Shown: positions 1 through 7,412 of the stretch, piece by piece
Position numbering within the stretch: position 1 is the first letter of the stretch
Layout: the number at the start of each line of letters is the position of its first letter
NCBI RefSeq assembly: GCF_000235505.1
Contig: NZ_JH379027.1
Location: 1,536,207 to 1,600,206 of the forward strand
Length of the DNA stretch: 64,000 bases
From: Hungatella hathewayi WAL-18680
GTDB lineage: Bacteria > Bacillota > Clostridia > Lachnospirales > Lachnospiraceae
Reading direction: 5' to 3'
Made by a program: the position numbers and the translations under genes
The notes under the pieces: generated by a model
Database searches by the model: none
What the model was told of the DNA's origin: nothing
The model's input: only the letters and a program-made list of their open reading frames with translations

Positions 1-336
1 ATAATCATCTAAATTCATCAGCATATCGGAATCCAGAAAGCTGGAGTAATTGATCTCCCCGCCGATCCCGATGATGTCTGGCGCGTCCTCCCGGATAAAA
101 CGGGTCTTTAAGATTGTCATGGCGTCATTGGGAGAATCAATGTTTAAGCGGATATTATCATGGGTGGCATTGAATTTTTCTTCCAGTTCCTCGAAGATAT
201 CCACGGCCTCCATTTTATATTGAACCATATCAATTTGGACCACCTGACTGTCAGCGCCGGCCGCGCCGCAGCCAGCCGTCAGTGCGGCTGTTCCGGCCAC
301 TGTGAGCAGCAGATTTCGTTTCCAGCTCTTTTTCAT
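1..336 (-). CDS. Sugar ABC transporter substrate-binding lipoprotein (N-terminal part, cut by window edge)
   Basis: The first 112 codons of a secreted solute-binding protein; the rest lies beyond the left edge. It opens with MKKSWKRNLLL, a hydrophobic stretch and a cysteine in LTAGCGAAG, which fits a lipoprotein signal. The following IDMVQYKMEAVDIFEELEEK and the APDIIGIGG segment are typical of family 1 extracellular sugar-binding proteins. Its ATG overlaps the stop of the upstream GH13 glucosidase gene (ATGA), so the two are translationally coupled and probably co-transcribed. Permease genes should follow outside the window. The role in oligosaccharide uptake is inferred from family and neighbour. 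Confidence 0.85.
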   Translation of the reverse strand, partial: MKKSWKRNLLLTVAGTAALTAGCGAAGADSQVVQIDMVQYKMEAVDIFEELEEKFNATHDNIRLNIDSPNDAMTILKTRFIREDAPDIIGIGGEINYSSFLDSDMLMNLDDY

Positions 337-1976
337 AATACAGGCTCCTTTCTGAGCAAAACCATCATGGCCTCATAGGGACGGAGGAGTTCTGACGGGC
401 GGCTGTCAGGGTAATTGGATATCAGCACTTCGCCGTTTTCCCATTCCCCTGCAAAGGGAACGCCGCAGGGTTCTTCCCGGAAATTGCATAATACCAGAAG
501 CCGGCTCGTCTCATTTTCCCGGATATAGGCAAAAAGGGAATCATCATCTTCCATCAGTGGATAGAAGGCGCCGTCAATCAGTACCGGCTCCTCTTTGCGC
601 AGGGCGATCAGCTTTTGATAGTAATGGAAGACGGAATCCTGGTTGACCAATTCCTCCGCGGCATTGATCATAGTATAATTCGGGTTACAGCGAAGCCACG
701 GTGCGGCAGTACTGAACCCCGCGTTGGCGCTCTCGTCCCACTGCATGGGAGTCCGGGCGTTATCACGGCCTTTGGCATAGATGGAATGCATGATACTGTC
801 TTCCGGACAGCCTTTTTCCTTCCGCTCCCGGTACATGTTGAGAAGTTCAATATCCCGGTATTCTTCGATGTCAAACCGCACGTTTGTCATTCCCAGTTCC
901 TCCCCCTGGTAGATATAAGGGGTTCCCTGCATGCCGTGGAGGACCGTTGCCAGCATCTTGGCTGACTCCACCCGGTATTTCCCGTCATTTCCAAAGTGGG
1001 AGACGGCTCTTGGCAGATCGTGGTTGTTGAAGAAGAGGCTGTTCCAGCCCTTGTTGTAGAGAGCCTGCTGCCATTTGGTGAATACTTTTTTAAATGTTAC
1101 AAACGGCAGCGGCGCTAAATCCCACTTTTCTTTTCCCTCCTGCTGGTCCAGCATCATATGCTCAAACTGGAATACCATGGAAAGCTCGGACCCATCCGGG
1201 TTACTGTAAAGCATGGCCCGTTCCGGAGTCGCGCTCCAAGCCTCGCCCACAGTCACAAGGTCGGCTGTCTGAAAGGTCTGGCGGCTCATCTCTTTGATAA
1301 AAGGATGAAGCATAGGGCCTTCCTGCATCTGCATGCGGTCCACGTCTTTGCCGATTAAATCAATCACATCCAGCCGGAAACCGCCTACGCCGCGCTTGAT
1401 CCACCAGTTAATCATATCGTAGATGGCCTGTCGCAGCGCCGGATTCTCCCAGTTTAAATCCGGCTGTTTCACCGAAAACTGGTGTAAGTAGTACTGGCCG
1501 CATTCGGGAACCCATTCCCAGGCCGGACCGCAGAACGCGGAGGTCAGTTCATTGGGGTAGACGCCTTCTACTCCGTCCCGCCATACGTAAAAGTCATGGT
1601 AAGGATTTTCCCTGCTCTTTTTCGCCTCCAAAAACCAGGGATGCTCGTCGGAACTGTGATTTAACACCAGATCCATGATGATGCGGATTCCCCTATCCAT
1701 TGCCCTGGCAATCAGTTCATCCATATCAGCCAAAGTGCCAAAAATCGGGTCAATGTCCTGATAGTCAGAGATATCGTAGCCGTTGTCGTCCTGGGGGGAG
1801 CGGAACACAGGAGAAAGCCATATAGCGTCCACGCCCAGCGTTTCCAAATAGTCTAATTTTTGGATAATCCCCTGTAAGTCCCCAATTCCGTCCCCGTTGC
1901 TGTCATAGAAGCTTCTCGGATAAATCTGGTAGATAACGGCTTTCTTCCACCAGGTTTCGGTCAGTTCTTTCTTCAT
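333..1976 (-). CDS. malL: GH13 alpha-glucosidase / oligo-1,6-glucosidase
   Basis: Cytoplasmic glycoside hydrolase family 13 enzyme of 547 aa, the normal length for oligo-1,6-glucosidase or trehalose-6-phosphate hydrolase types; no signal peptide. The N-terminus WWKKAVIYQIYPRSFYDSNG is the family hallmark. Catalytic residues are visible: nucleophile D203 in GFRLDV, acid/base E245 in VGEAWS, and D320 in FNNHDLP. GDGIGDLQGI lies near residue 30. The start has AGGAGG eight bases upstream. The gene sits between a LacI regulator and an ABC sugar-binding protein, so it probably hydrolyses an imported alpha-glucoside. The exact substrate cannot be read from sequence; malL is a family-level symbol. 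Confidence 0.9.
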   Translation of the reverse strand: MKKELTETWWKKAVIYQIYPRSFYDSNGDGIGDLQGIIQKLDYLETLGVDAIWLSPVFRSPQDDNGYDISDYQDIDPIFGTLADMDELIARAMDRGIRIIMDLVLNHSSDEHPWFLEAKKSRENPYHDFYVWRDGVEGVYPNELTSAFCGPAWEWVPECGQYYLHQFSVKQPDLNWENPALRQAIYDMINWWIKRGVGGFRLDVIDLIGKDVDRMQMQEGPMLHPFIKEMSRQTFQTADLVTVGEAWSATPERAMLYSNPDGSELSMVFQFEHMMLDQQEGKEKWDLAPLPFVTFKKVFTKWQQALYNKGWNSLFFNNHDLPRAVSHFGNDGKYRVESAKMLATVLHGMQGTPYIYQGEELGMTNVRFDIEEYRDIELLNMYRERKEKGCPEDSIMHSIYAKGRDNARTPMQWDESANAGFSTAAPWLRCNPNYTMINAAEELVNQDSVFHYYQKLIALRKEEPVLIDGAFYPLMEDDDSLFAYIRENETSRLLVLCNFREEPCGVPFAGEWENGEVLISNYPDSRPSELLRPYEAMMVLLRKEPVL

Positions 1977-2028
1977 ACATGAATCCTCCTAACATTTCGC
2001 AAATCATCTTGTGTGGTTCTTATCTAAA

Positions 2029-2057
2029 AGGATAGTTGGTTTTGTGAGGTTTTCCAA
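2029..2057 (-). promoter_or_regulatory. Putative promoter of the glucosidase operon
   Basis: On the minus strand TTGGAA (2057-2052) and TATCCT (2034-2029) are separated by 17 bases, about 50 bases before the glucosidase start. The match to the sigma-A consensus is partial. Confidence 0.45.
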
Positions 2058-2085
2058 TAAGTAACGGAATAAACCAATAAACTGC

Positions 2086-2131
2086 ATAAAAAAGCCGCCT
2101 GTGATTGTACAATCTGCACAATCACAGGCGG
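2086..2131 (-). terminator. Rho-independent terminator of the LacI-family gene
   Basis: A perfect 14-bp stem (2095-2108 with 2118-2131) and 9-base loop start right after the LacI stop codon. On the minus strand the stem is followed by a T-rich run (A run at 2086-2093 on the plus strand). Confidence 0.85.
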
Positions 2132-3160
2132 TTAAAAGGAACCGATGTTCCTGACGCTTTCCCGCACAATCAGTTCCGTGGGAAGCTGCACCGTATGAAG
2201 TGGTTCTTCCTCCCCGCGGATTCGCTGCATCAGCAGTTTGACGGCCATCCGTCCTTTGTCTGTGGGAGACTGCCGGATGGTGGTCAGCATAGGTCTGGAG
2301 AGGCGGGCGTAAATGTTGTCGTCAAACCCGGTCACGGATAATTCATCAGGCACGTGAAGCCCCTGGGAGAAGAAAATGTTTATACTCTCATTGGCATAGA
2401 AGTCCGAAGTGAAAAACGCGGCCGTGTAACGTTTCCTGGATTTTCTGGCAAACTGCCGCAGAACCTCAAAGCGCAGATTTTTGTCGGACGGAAGGAAGTA
2501 GTAGTCCTCGTCCGAAAATGTGATTCCGGACCCAGCCAGGGTATCGCAAAACCCGCGGAAGCGTTCCCCGCTGCTGGCGATGGGCGGTTTCTGGTCGCAG
2601 AAAAAAGCGATGGAACGGTGCCCCAGCTTCAGTAAATAGGAGGTCATTTCACAGGCGCCCTCATAATCCTGAAGCCCAATATTGTCATAGCTTTCCTCCC
2701 CGTCTCCAAAATAGGAATCAATAAAGACAAGGGGCTTGGAGATTCGTCTCTGCAAAGCCCTGCATTTATCCGGTTCATAGCCTAAAAGAATGCCGCCGCG
2801 AACATTCCAGGGAGAAAAAAGACGGTACAGGTCTTCGTCCTCATGTTCGTTGGGCACATCGTAGATCAGGCGGCATCCCGATGCTTTCAGTTCCTGTTCG
2901 ATGGCGCCAAGCAGTTCTCCGCAGAAGGGGTCCATAAGGACATTCCGGTACCCGCCCATATAAAATGCGGCGGCGACCAGCGTTTCCTCTGAGGTACTGC
3001 TGCTGGTTTTTAATGGAATTTCATAATGGTTCTGCCACAGGGCTTCCTCGATCCGCTGTCTCGTTTCCGCCGACATTTTCCCGGCGCGCCCGTTGATTAC
3101 ATTGGATACGGTGGTCGGGCTGACTCCCAGCATATCCGCAATCTGTTTCAAGGTAACCAT
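2132..3160 (-). CDS. LacI-family transcriptional regulator
   Basis: A 342-aa regulator with the classic LacI N-terminal helix-turn-helix (MVTLKQIADMLGVSPTTVSN, then VINGRAGKMS) and a periplasmic-binding-like sensor domain (for example LVFIDSYFGD, SVTGFDDN, and LTTIRQSPTDKGRMAVKLLM near the C-terminus). It lies directly upstream of the glucosidase and sugar-binding protein genes on the same strand but is separated from them by its own terminator and their own promoter. It most likely represses that glucoside operon. The start has a G-rich Shine-Dalgarno (GGGGGG) seven bases upstream. The effector sugar is unknown. Confidence 0.9.
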   Translation of the reverse strand: MVTLKQIADMLGVSPTTVSNVINGRAGKMSAETRQRIEEALWQNHYEIPLKTSSSTSEETLVAAAFYMGGYRNVLMDPFCGELLGAIEQELKASGCRLIYDVPNEHEDEDLYRLFSPWNVRGGILLGYEPDKCRALQRRISKPLVFIDSYFGDGEESYDNIGLQDYEGACEMTSYLLKLGHRSIAFFCDQKPPIASSGERFRGFCDTLAGSGITFSDEDYYFLPSDKNLRFEVLRQFARKSRKRYTAAFFTSDFYANESINIFFSQGLHVPDELSVTGFDDNIYARLSRPMLTTIRQSPTDKGRMAVKLLMQRIRGEEEPLHTVQLPTELIVRESVRNIGSF

Positions 3161-3199
3161 ATGCGCCCCCCTTTTTTGGCCAACTGGTCTTATTTCTTC

Positions 3200-3228
3200 A
3201 TTATAACAGACGGGGGATGAATTCGCAA
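3200..3228 (-). promoter_or_regulatory. Promoter of the LacI-family gene
   Basis: On the minus strand TTGCGA (3228-3223), a 17-base spacer and a perfect TATAAT (3205-3200), with a TG extension before the -10, about 40 bases upstream of the start codon. Confidence 0.65.
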
Positions 3229-3256
3229 AGACTTATCCAGCGGGAAATGGTAATAG

Positions 3257-3285
3257 TTGACAAAGAATTTCCAGAAAGTTATAAT
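3257..3285 (+). promoter_or_regulatory. Consensus sigma-A promoter of the DUF1801 gene
   Basis: TTGACA at 3257-3262, exactly 17 bases, TATAAT at 3280-3285: a full consensus promoter. Transcription should begin near 3292, about 45 bases before the ATG. Confidence 0.85.
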
Positions 3286-3336
3286 GATTACGATTCTATT
3301 GTTTCGCAGTGAAAGAAAAAGTTGAGGTACGGCATT

Positions 3337-3693
3337 ATGGGAAAACCGTCGATACAGACGATTGAAGAATACATCAGCCAGTTCCCGGACGAGATGCAGC
3401 TGAAGCTGAACCGGCTGAGGAAGATTATCAACCAGACAGCGCCATCCGCCGATGAGAGGCTGGCCTGGGGAGTTCCCACTTACTATCAGAGGGGATTTCT
3501 GGTGGAGTTTGCGGCATTTAAGAACCATATCGGATTCTACTGCACGCCGTCCACCCTGGAGCATTTTAAAAAGGAACTGGAGCCCTACAAGACAAATACG
3601 AAAAACACCATCCAGATTCATATGGACCAGCCTCTGCCGGAGGAGCTGATTGAGAAGCTGGTGCGTTTCCGGTTGAAAGAAAACGGAAGCTGA
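3337..3693 (+). CDS. DUF1801 / YdhG-like small protein
   Basis: A 118-aa cytosolic protein starting MGKPSIQTIEEYISQFPDEM, with LAWGVPTYYQRGFLVEFAAF in the middle and IQIHMDQPLPEELIEKLVRF at the end. This is the layout of the DUF1801 (YdhG-like) fold, whose biochemical role is not established. The ATG at 3337 is preferred over an in-frame TTG at 3322 because GAGG lies nine bases before it. It forms a single-gene unit, with a consensus promoter upstream and a terminator downstream. Confidence 0.85.
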   Translation: MGKPSIQTIEEYISQFPDEMQLKLNRLRKIINQTAPSADERLAWGVPTYYQRGFLVEFAAFKNHIGFYCTPSTLEHFKKELEPYKTNTKNTIQIHMDQPLPEELIEKLVRFRLKENGS

Positions 3694-3710
3694 TTCGATT
3701 TTGTTCCCAT

Positions 3711-3760
3711 GTCTGTCTGCAGTCACGAATCGCCTGTGACTTGCAGACGGACTTTTGTTT
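3711..3760 (+). terminator. Rho-independent terminator after the DUF1801 gene
   Basis: A long imperfect hairpin (GTCTGTCTGCAGTCAC pairing with GTGACTTGCAGACGGAC) is followed by TTTTGTTTTG. Confidence 0.75.
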
Positions 3761-3794
3761 TGTTACAGAGAATGTAATATTGTGAAACAACCCA

Positions 3795-3843
3795 TTCCTG
3801 ACAGGAAAATGCTGCCTTGCAGAACAGTTCCTGTTACAGGGAA
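3795..3843. promoter_or_regulatory. Twin palindromes upstream of the iron/cofactor importer
   Basis: Two similar palindromes lie in the leader: TTCCTGACAGGAA (3795-3807, perfect 6-base arms) and TTCCTGTTACAGGGAA (3828-3843, one mismatch). They share TTCCTG/CAGG(G)AA arms 33 bases apart and end 28 bases before the ATG. They look like paired operator sites. No convincing promoter was placed. Confidence 0.45.
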
Positions 3844-3871
3844 ATGCCTCCGAATAAGAAAGGAAACTATA

Positions 3872-4933
3872 ATGACTAGAAGAAAGACCTGCATAACTGT
3901 TGCAATGACAATGATGGCGTTAAGCCTTGCCGGCTGCGCCGCGAAAAACACAGGAAACGAAGCTCCGGCTGCCACCCAGGAGGCGGCCATGACAGAAAAC
4001 AATACCGATACCCAGGCATCTGAAGCTGTCCAGGAAACAGTGGTGGCGGACCAGACGGGGGCTGATACGGCCGCCAATGCCGCCATCACCTTCACCGACG
4101 GTCTCGGCAGCCAGGTATCCGTGGAGCCCACGGACCATGCCGCCGTTCTTTCCGGCAGTTTCGCCCAGGCATGGATGCTGGCCGGCGGGCAGCTGGATGC
4201 GGTGACCGAGGATGTATACAGTGAGCGGGATGTGGAAATCCCGGACACGGTGGTTGACTTGGGAATGCTGAAATCGCCTAATGTGGAAGCCCTCATCGGC
4301 AGTGGCGCAACATTTGCAATATTATCTGCAAATATTGAGGAACATATTGCGCTGCGTGACACGCTGGAGAAGGCCGGGATTACCACCGCCTACTTTGATG
4401 TGGAGACCTTTGAGGACTATCTGGGCATGATGAAGATATGCACGGACATCACCGGGCGGGCCGATTTATATGAGGAACAGGGCGCCGGTCTGGAGGCTCA
4501 GATCAAGGAGCAGATTGCCCGGGCGGACGGCAGCCATCCGACGGTGCTGTTTCTGAGAGCATTTTCAACCGGGGTGAAGGCCAAGGGGAGCGACAATATG
4601 ACGGGTCAGATGTTGAAGGACCTGGGCTGTGTCAATATTGCGGACAGCGACAAGGCGCTGCTGGACGATTTGAGCATGGAGTCCATCATTGCCCAGGACC
4701 CGGATTACATCTTTGTGACCACCATGGGAAGTTCCGATGAGGCGGCCATGAAATCCGTGGAGGACATGCTGCTCTCCAATCCCGCCTGGAAGGAACTGTC
4801 GGCGGTGAAGAATGACAGATACCACGTGCTTCCAAAAGCGCTGTTCCACAACAAGCCAAATAACCGCTGGGGAGAAAGCTATCAGATGTTAGCTGACATA
4901 TTATATGGAGAAAATAAGAGCGAATCGAACTAA
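3872..4933 (+). CDS. Iron/heme/cobalamin-type ABC transporter substrate-binding lipoprotein
   Basis: A 353-aa lipoprotein with lipobox LSLAGC after MTRRKTCITVAMTMMA, then a Thr/Ala-rich linker and a helical-backbone metal-receptor domain of the FecB/BtuF class (ITFTDGLGSQVSVEP, DTVVDLGMLKSPNVEALI, and SNPAWKELSAVKNDRYHVLP close to the end). The ATG at 3872 is chosen because AAGAAAGGAAA precedes it and the signal peptide begins there; an in-frame open stretch extends upstream but has no ribosome binding site. It overlaps the permease gene by 29 bases. The ligand is probably a ferric siderophore, heme or corrinoid; the nearby Feo genes favour iron. Confidence 0.88.
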   Translation: MTRRKTCITVAMTMMALSLAGCAAKNTGNEAPAATQEAAMTENNTDTQASEAVQETVVADQTGADTAANAAITFTDGLGSQVSVEPTDHAAVLSGSFAQAWMLAGGQLDAVTEDVYSERDVEIPDTVVDLGMLKSPNVEALIGSGATFAILSANIEEHIALRDTLEKAGITTAYFDVETFEDYLGMMKICTDITGRADLYEEQGAGLEAQIKEQIARADGSHPTVLFLRAFSTGVKAKGSDNMTGQMLKDLGCVNIADSDKALLDDLSMESIIAQDPDYIFVTTMGSSDEAAMKSVEDMLLSNPAWKELSAVKNDRYHVLPKALFHNKPNNRWGESYQMLADILYGENKSESN

Positions 4934-5906
4934 ATTGATATTGGGACTGCTGGCAGGCGCCATCCTGCTGTTTCTCGTCAGTGTGAAGCTGGGGGCGGTG
5001 AATATCTCCCTGTCCCAGATGGCGGACATTCTGCTGAGGGGCGAACAATCACCCCAGCAGAGAATTCTTCTCTATGTGAGAATTCCCAGGACCTTTGCGG
5101 CGGCTCTGGCGGGGATGGGACTGGCGGTGTCCGGCGCCGTGATTCAGACGGTGCTTGGCAATTCCCTGGCCGGCCCCAACATTATCGGCGTCAACGCCGG
5201 CGCGGGATTTGCCGTGGTGCTCTGCGGCTCCCTGCTTCCCGGTATGTACGGGATGCTGCCCCTGGCCGCCTTTGTGGGGGCGTTTATCACCGTTATCTTT
5301 GTCTACTTCCTGGCCCGCTACACCGGCTCGTCCAAAATCACCCTGGTCCTGTCGGGCGTGGCGGTGAACAGCCTGTTAAATGCGGCCACGGATACGATTT
5401 ACACCTTTGACGCCGATTCTCTGGTGCGAAGCAGCGGCTTTCGCATCGGGGGACTGAGCGGCGTCAATACCTCCGTGCTGGTTCCGGCCGGGATTGCCAT
5501 CGTGATTGCGGTGGCGGTGACGGCCAGCCTCCACAATGAGATGGAGATTCTGTCTTTGGGGGACGCGTCCGCCAAGACACTGGGGCTTCCGGTCACCGCC
5601 TTCCGGTTCCTGTTTCTGGCGCTGGCGGCGGTGCTGGCCGGGGCCAGTGTCAGCTTTGCGGGGCTGCTGGGATTTGTGGGATTGATTGTGCCCCACATGG
5701 CCAGAATGATGGTGGGAGACGAGTGTAAATACTTTATCGTCACCTCCGCCCTGCTGGGGGCCCTGCTGGTGATGGGCTGCGATTTGGCGGCCCGGATGGT
5801 GCTGGCGCCCTACGAGCTGCCGGTGGGAATCGTGCTGTCCTTTATCGGAGCGCCGTTCTTCATCTGGCTGTTAATCCATCAGAGAAGGAGGGGCAGCCAT
5901 GATTGA
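4905..5906 (+). CDS. FecCD-type ABC permease
   Basis: A 333-aa integral membrane protein with many hydrophobic segments and FecCD hallmarks: LRGEQSPQQRILLYVRIPRT, AALAGMGLAVSGAVIQTVLG, NIIGVNAGAGFAVVL, GLIVPHMARMMVGDE and ELPVGIVLSFIGAPFFIWLL. It forms the transmembrane pore, probably as a homodimer because only one permease gene is present. Its start lies inside the end of the binding-protein gene, with no strong ribosome binding site of its own, so translation is probably coupled. It overlaps the ATPase gene by 8 bases. Confidence 0.9.
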   Translation: MEKIRANRTKLILGLLAGAILLFLVSVKLGAVNISLSQMADILLRGEQSPQQRILLYVRIPRTFAAALAGMGLAVSGAVIQTVLGNSLAGPNIIGVNAGAGFAVVLCGSLLPGMYGMLPLAAFVGAFITVIFVYFLARYTGSSKITLVLSGVAVNSLLNAATDTIYTFDADSLVRSSGFRIGGLSGVNTSVLVPAGIAIVIAVAVTASLHNEMEILSLGDASAKTLGLPVTAFRFLFLALAAVLAGASVSFAGLLGFVGLIVPHMARMMVGDECKYFIVTSALLGALLVMGCDLAARMVLAPYELPVGIVLSFIGAPFFIWLLIHQRRRGSHD

Positions 5907-6657
5907 GTTAAAACATGTGGACGCCGGATATGGCAAACAGGTCCGGGTTCACGGCGTGGATGTGGTGTTCCGCCAGGGTGAGCTGACCGCCGTGGTCGGC
6001 CCCAACGGCTCCGGCAAGAGCACCATGATTAAATCCGTGGTGGGGCTCAGCCATATCTTTTCCGGGACCGTACTGATACAGGGGGAAGATGCGGACGTTC
6101 TGGGCAATAAAAAGATTGCCAGACTGGTGTCCTATCTGCCCCAGAACCGGAACCTGCCCGCCATCACGGCGCAGAAAATGGTTCTCCACGGCCGGTTCCC
6201 CTACCAGTCCTATCCGCGGCATTACACCGACGAGGACAGGCAGTATGTGAAGGACGCCATGGAAAAACTGGGCATCTGGGAACTGCGCCATCAGTATATG
6301 GCCAATCTCTCCGGCGGGGAGCGGCAGAAGGTGTATCTTGCCATGGCTCTGGCCGGCGACACGAAGGGATTTCTGCTGGACGAGCCTACTACCTGGCTAG
6401 ATATCTGCTATCAGATAGAATTTATGAATATCCTGAAGGAACTGCGAAATGAAGGCAGAACCATAGCGGTGGTTCTCCACGATTTGAACGCCGCCCTTCA
6501 GTTTGCGGACAGAATCGTGGTGATGGAGCAGGGGAGAGCCGTGGCTGTGGACACGCCGGAGCGCATCTATGAGAGCCGGATTCTGGAGCGGGTGTTCCAC
6601 ATTGACTCCCGCTGTTTCCATGATGAGGACGGGAAATCCTATTATTATTTTCACTAA
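5899..6657 (+). CDS. ABC transporter ATPase, FecE/BtuD type
   Basis: A 252-aa nucleotide-binding subunit that powers the preceding importer. Visible motifs: Walker A GPNGSGKST near residue 35, Q-loop LPQNRN, signature LSGGERQKVYLAMAL, Walker B FLLDEPTTWLD and the switch histidine in VVLHDLN. GGAGGGG lies just before the ATG. The operon ends at a strong terminator 21 bases downstream. Confidence 0.92.
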   Translation: MIELKHVDAGYGKQVRVHGVDVVFRQGELTAVVGPNGSGKSTMIKSVVGLSHIFSGTVLIQGEDADVLGNKKIARLVSYLPQNRNLPAITAQKMVLHGRFPYQSYPRHYTDEDRQYVKDAMEKLGIWELRHQYMANLSGGERQKVYLAMALAGDTKGFLLDEPTTWLDICYQIEFMNILKELRNEGRTIAVVLHDLNAALQFADRIVVMEQGRAVAVDTPERIYESRILERVFHIDSRCFHDEDGKSYYYFH

Positions 6658-6678
6658 ATTCACGCAAGACAGCTGGCG

Positions 6679-6726
6679 AAGGCCGGCGGCGCCAGCGATA
6701 AAAAAGCTGGGCCGCCGGCCTTTTTG
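6679..6726 (+). terminator. Rho-independent terminator of the importer operon
   Basis: AAGGCCGGCGGC(6679-6690) pairs with GCCGCCGGCCTT (6711-6722), with further pairing inside (CCAGC/GCTGG), and TTTTT follows. Confidence 0.9.
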
Positions 6727-6752
6727 GTAAATTTTTCTAATTTTCCCGAAAG

Positions 6753-6813
6753 ATACGCTTGACATTTTCCGAAAGTTAGCGTATGATAACTATGAAAATG
6801 ATAACCAATCTCA
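6753..6813 (+). promoter_or_regulatory. feo promoter with dyad and Fur-like box
   Basis: TTGACA (6759-6764), 17 bases, TATGAT (6782-6787) form a near-consensus promoter. A dyad ATACGCT (6753-6759) / AGCGTAT (6778-6784) overlaps both the -35 and -10 elements. TGATAACCAATCTCA (6799-6813), near the expected start point, matches 11 of 14 informative positions of the Bacillus Fur 7-1-7 box. Iron-dependent repression is inferred. Confidence 0.6.
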
Positions 6814-6878
6814 ATAAGAAAAATTGGTTCAAAGGTAATTTAAGTAAAAAATTTAAATAAAAAAATAGAAAGGATGCG

Positions 6879-7100
6879 ATGAGTATGCCGTTAGCGATGG
6901 TACTGGAAGGCGAGACGAGGACAATCAAAGATTTCAGAGGTGCGGAGGATATGAAACGACATCTTCAGGACCTTGGGTTTATCAAAGGCGAGAAGGTACG
7001 TGTTGCAGGTGAGAACGCCAGTGGGATGATTCTGATGGTGAAGGGTGTCAAGATTGCCCTGAACCGGGGACTGGCAAGTAAAATCATGGTGGAAGACTAG
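6879..7100 (+). CDS. feoA: FeoA family protein (first copy)
   Basis: A 73-aa cytosolic SH3-like protein of the ferrous iron transport system: LQDLGFIKGEKVRVAGENAS and the C-terminal VKIALNRGLASKIMV match FeoA. The start follows GAAAGGA; an in-frame ATG two codons later is a possible alternative. A second FeoA-like gene follows 22 bases downstream and FeoB after that, so this is one feoA-feoA-feoB operon under the promoter at 6759. FeoA proteins are thought to assist FeoB; the division of labour between the two copies is unknown. Confidence 0.9.
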   Translation: MSMPLAMVLEGETRTIKDFRGAEDMKRHLQDLGFIKGEKVRVAGENASGMILMVKGVKIALNRGLASKIMVED

Positions 7101-7122
7101 TCGCAGCCGGAGGAGGAAACGC

Positions 7123-7344
7123 ATGACATTAAAAGAATTGAAACCAGGCCAGCAGGGAAAAGTGACATCTGTCGGAGCCACAGGCCCCATGAAACGGCGA
7201 ATCATGGACATGGGAGTGACCCCGGGAGTGGAGATTAAGGTCATCAAGGTCGCCCCGCTTGGAGACCCGGTAGAGGTGAACGTCAGGGGATATGAGTTGA
7301 GCCTGAGAAAAGAAGAAGCAGCCCAGATTCAGATGGAAATGTAG
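7123..7344 (+). CDS. feoA: FeoA family protein (second copy)
   Basis: A 73-aa FeoA-fold protein: MTLKELKPGQQGKVTSVGAT, then MKRRIMDMGVTPGVEIKVIK and DPVEVNVRGYELSLRKEEA. These are the most typical FeoA signatures, including the RRRIMDMG-like loop. GGAGGAAACGC precedes the ATG. It lies between the first FeoA gene and FeoB. This copy is closer to the classical FeoA than the first one, so it is probably the FeoB partner proper. Confidence 0.92.
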   Translation: MTLKELKPGQQGKVTSVGATGPMKRRIMDMGVTPGVEIKVIKVAPLGDPVEVNVRGYELSLRKEEAAQIQMEM

Positions 7345-7412
7345 AGAAAAGGGAGCTGCTTTCCTTTTAAATATTGAGTTAGCAGTAACTAACTATGAGG
7401 AGAATGAAGAAG

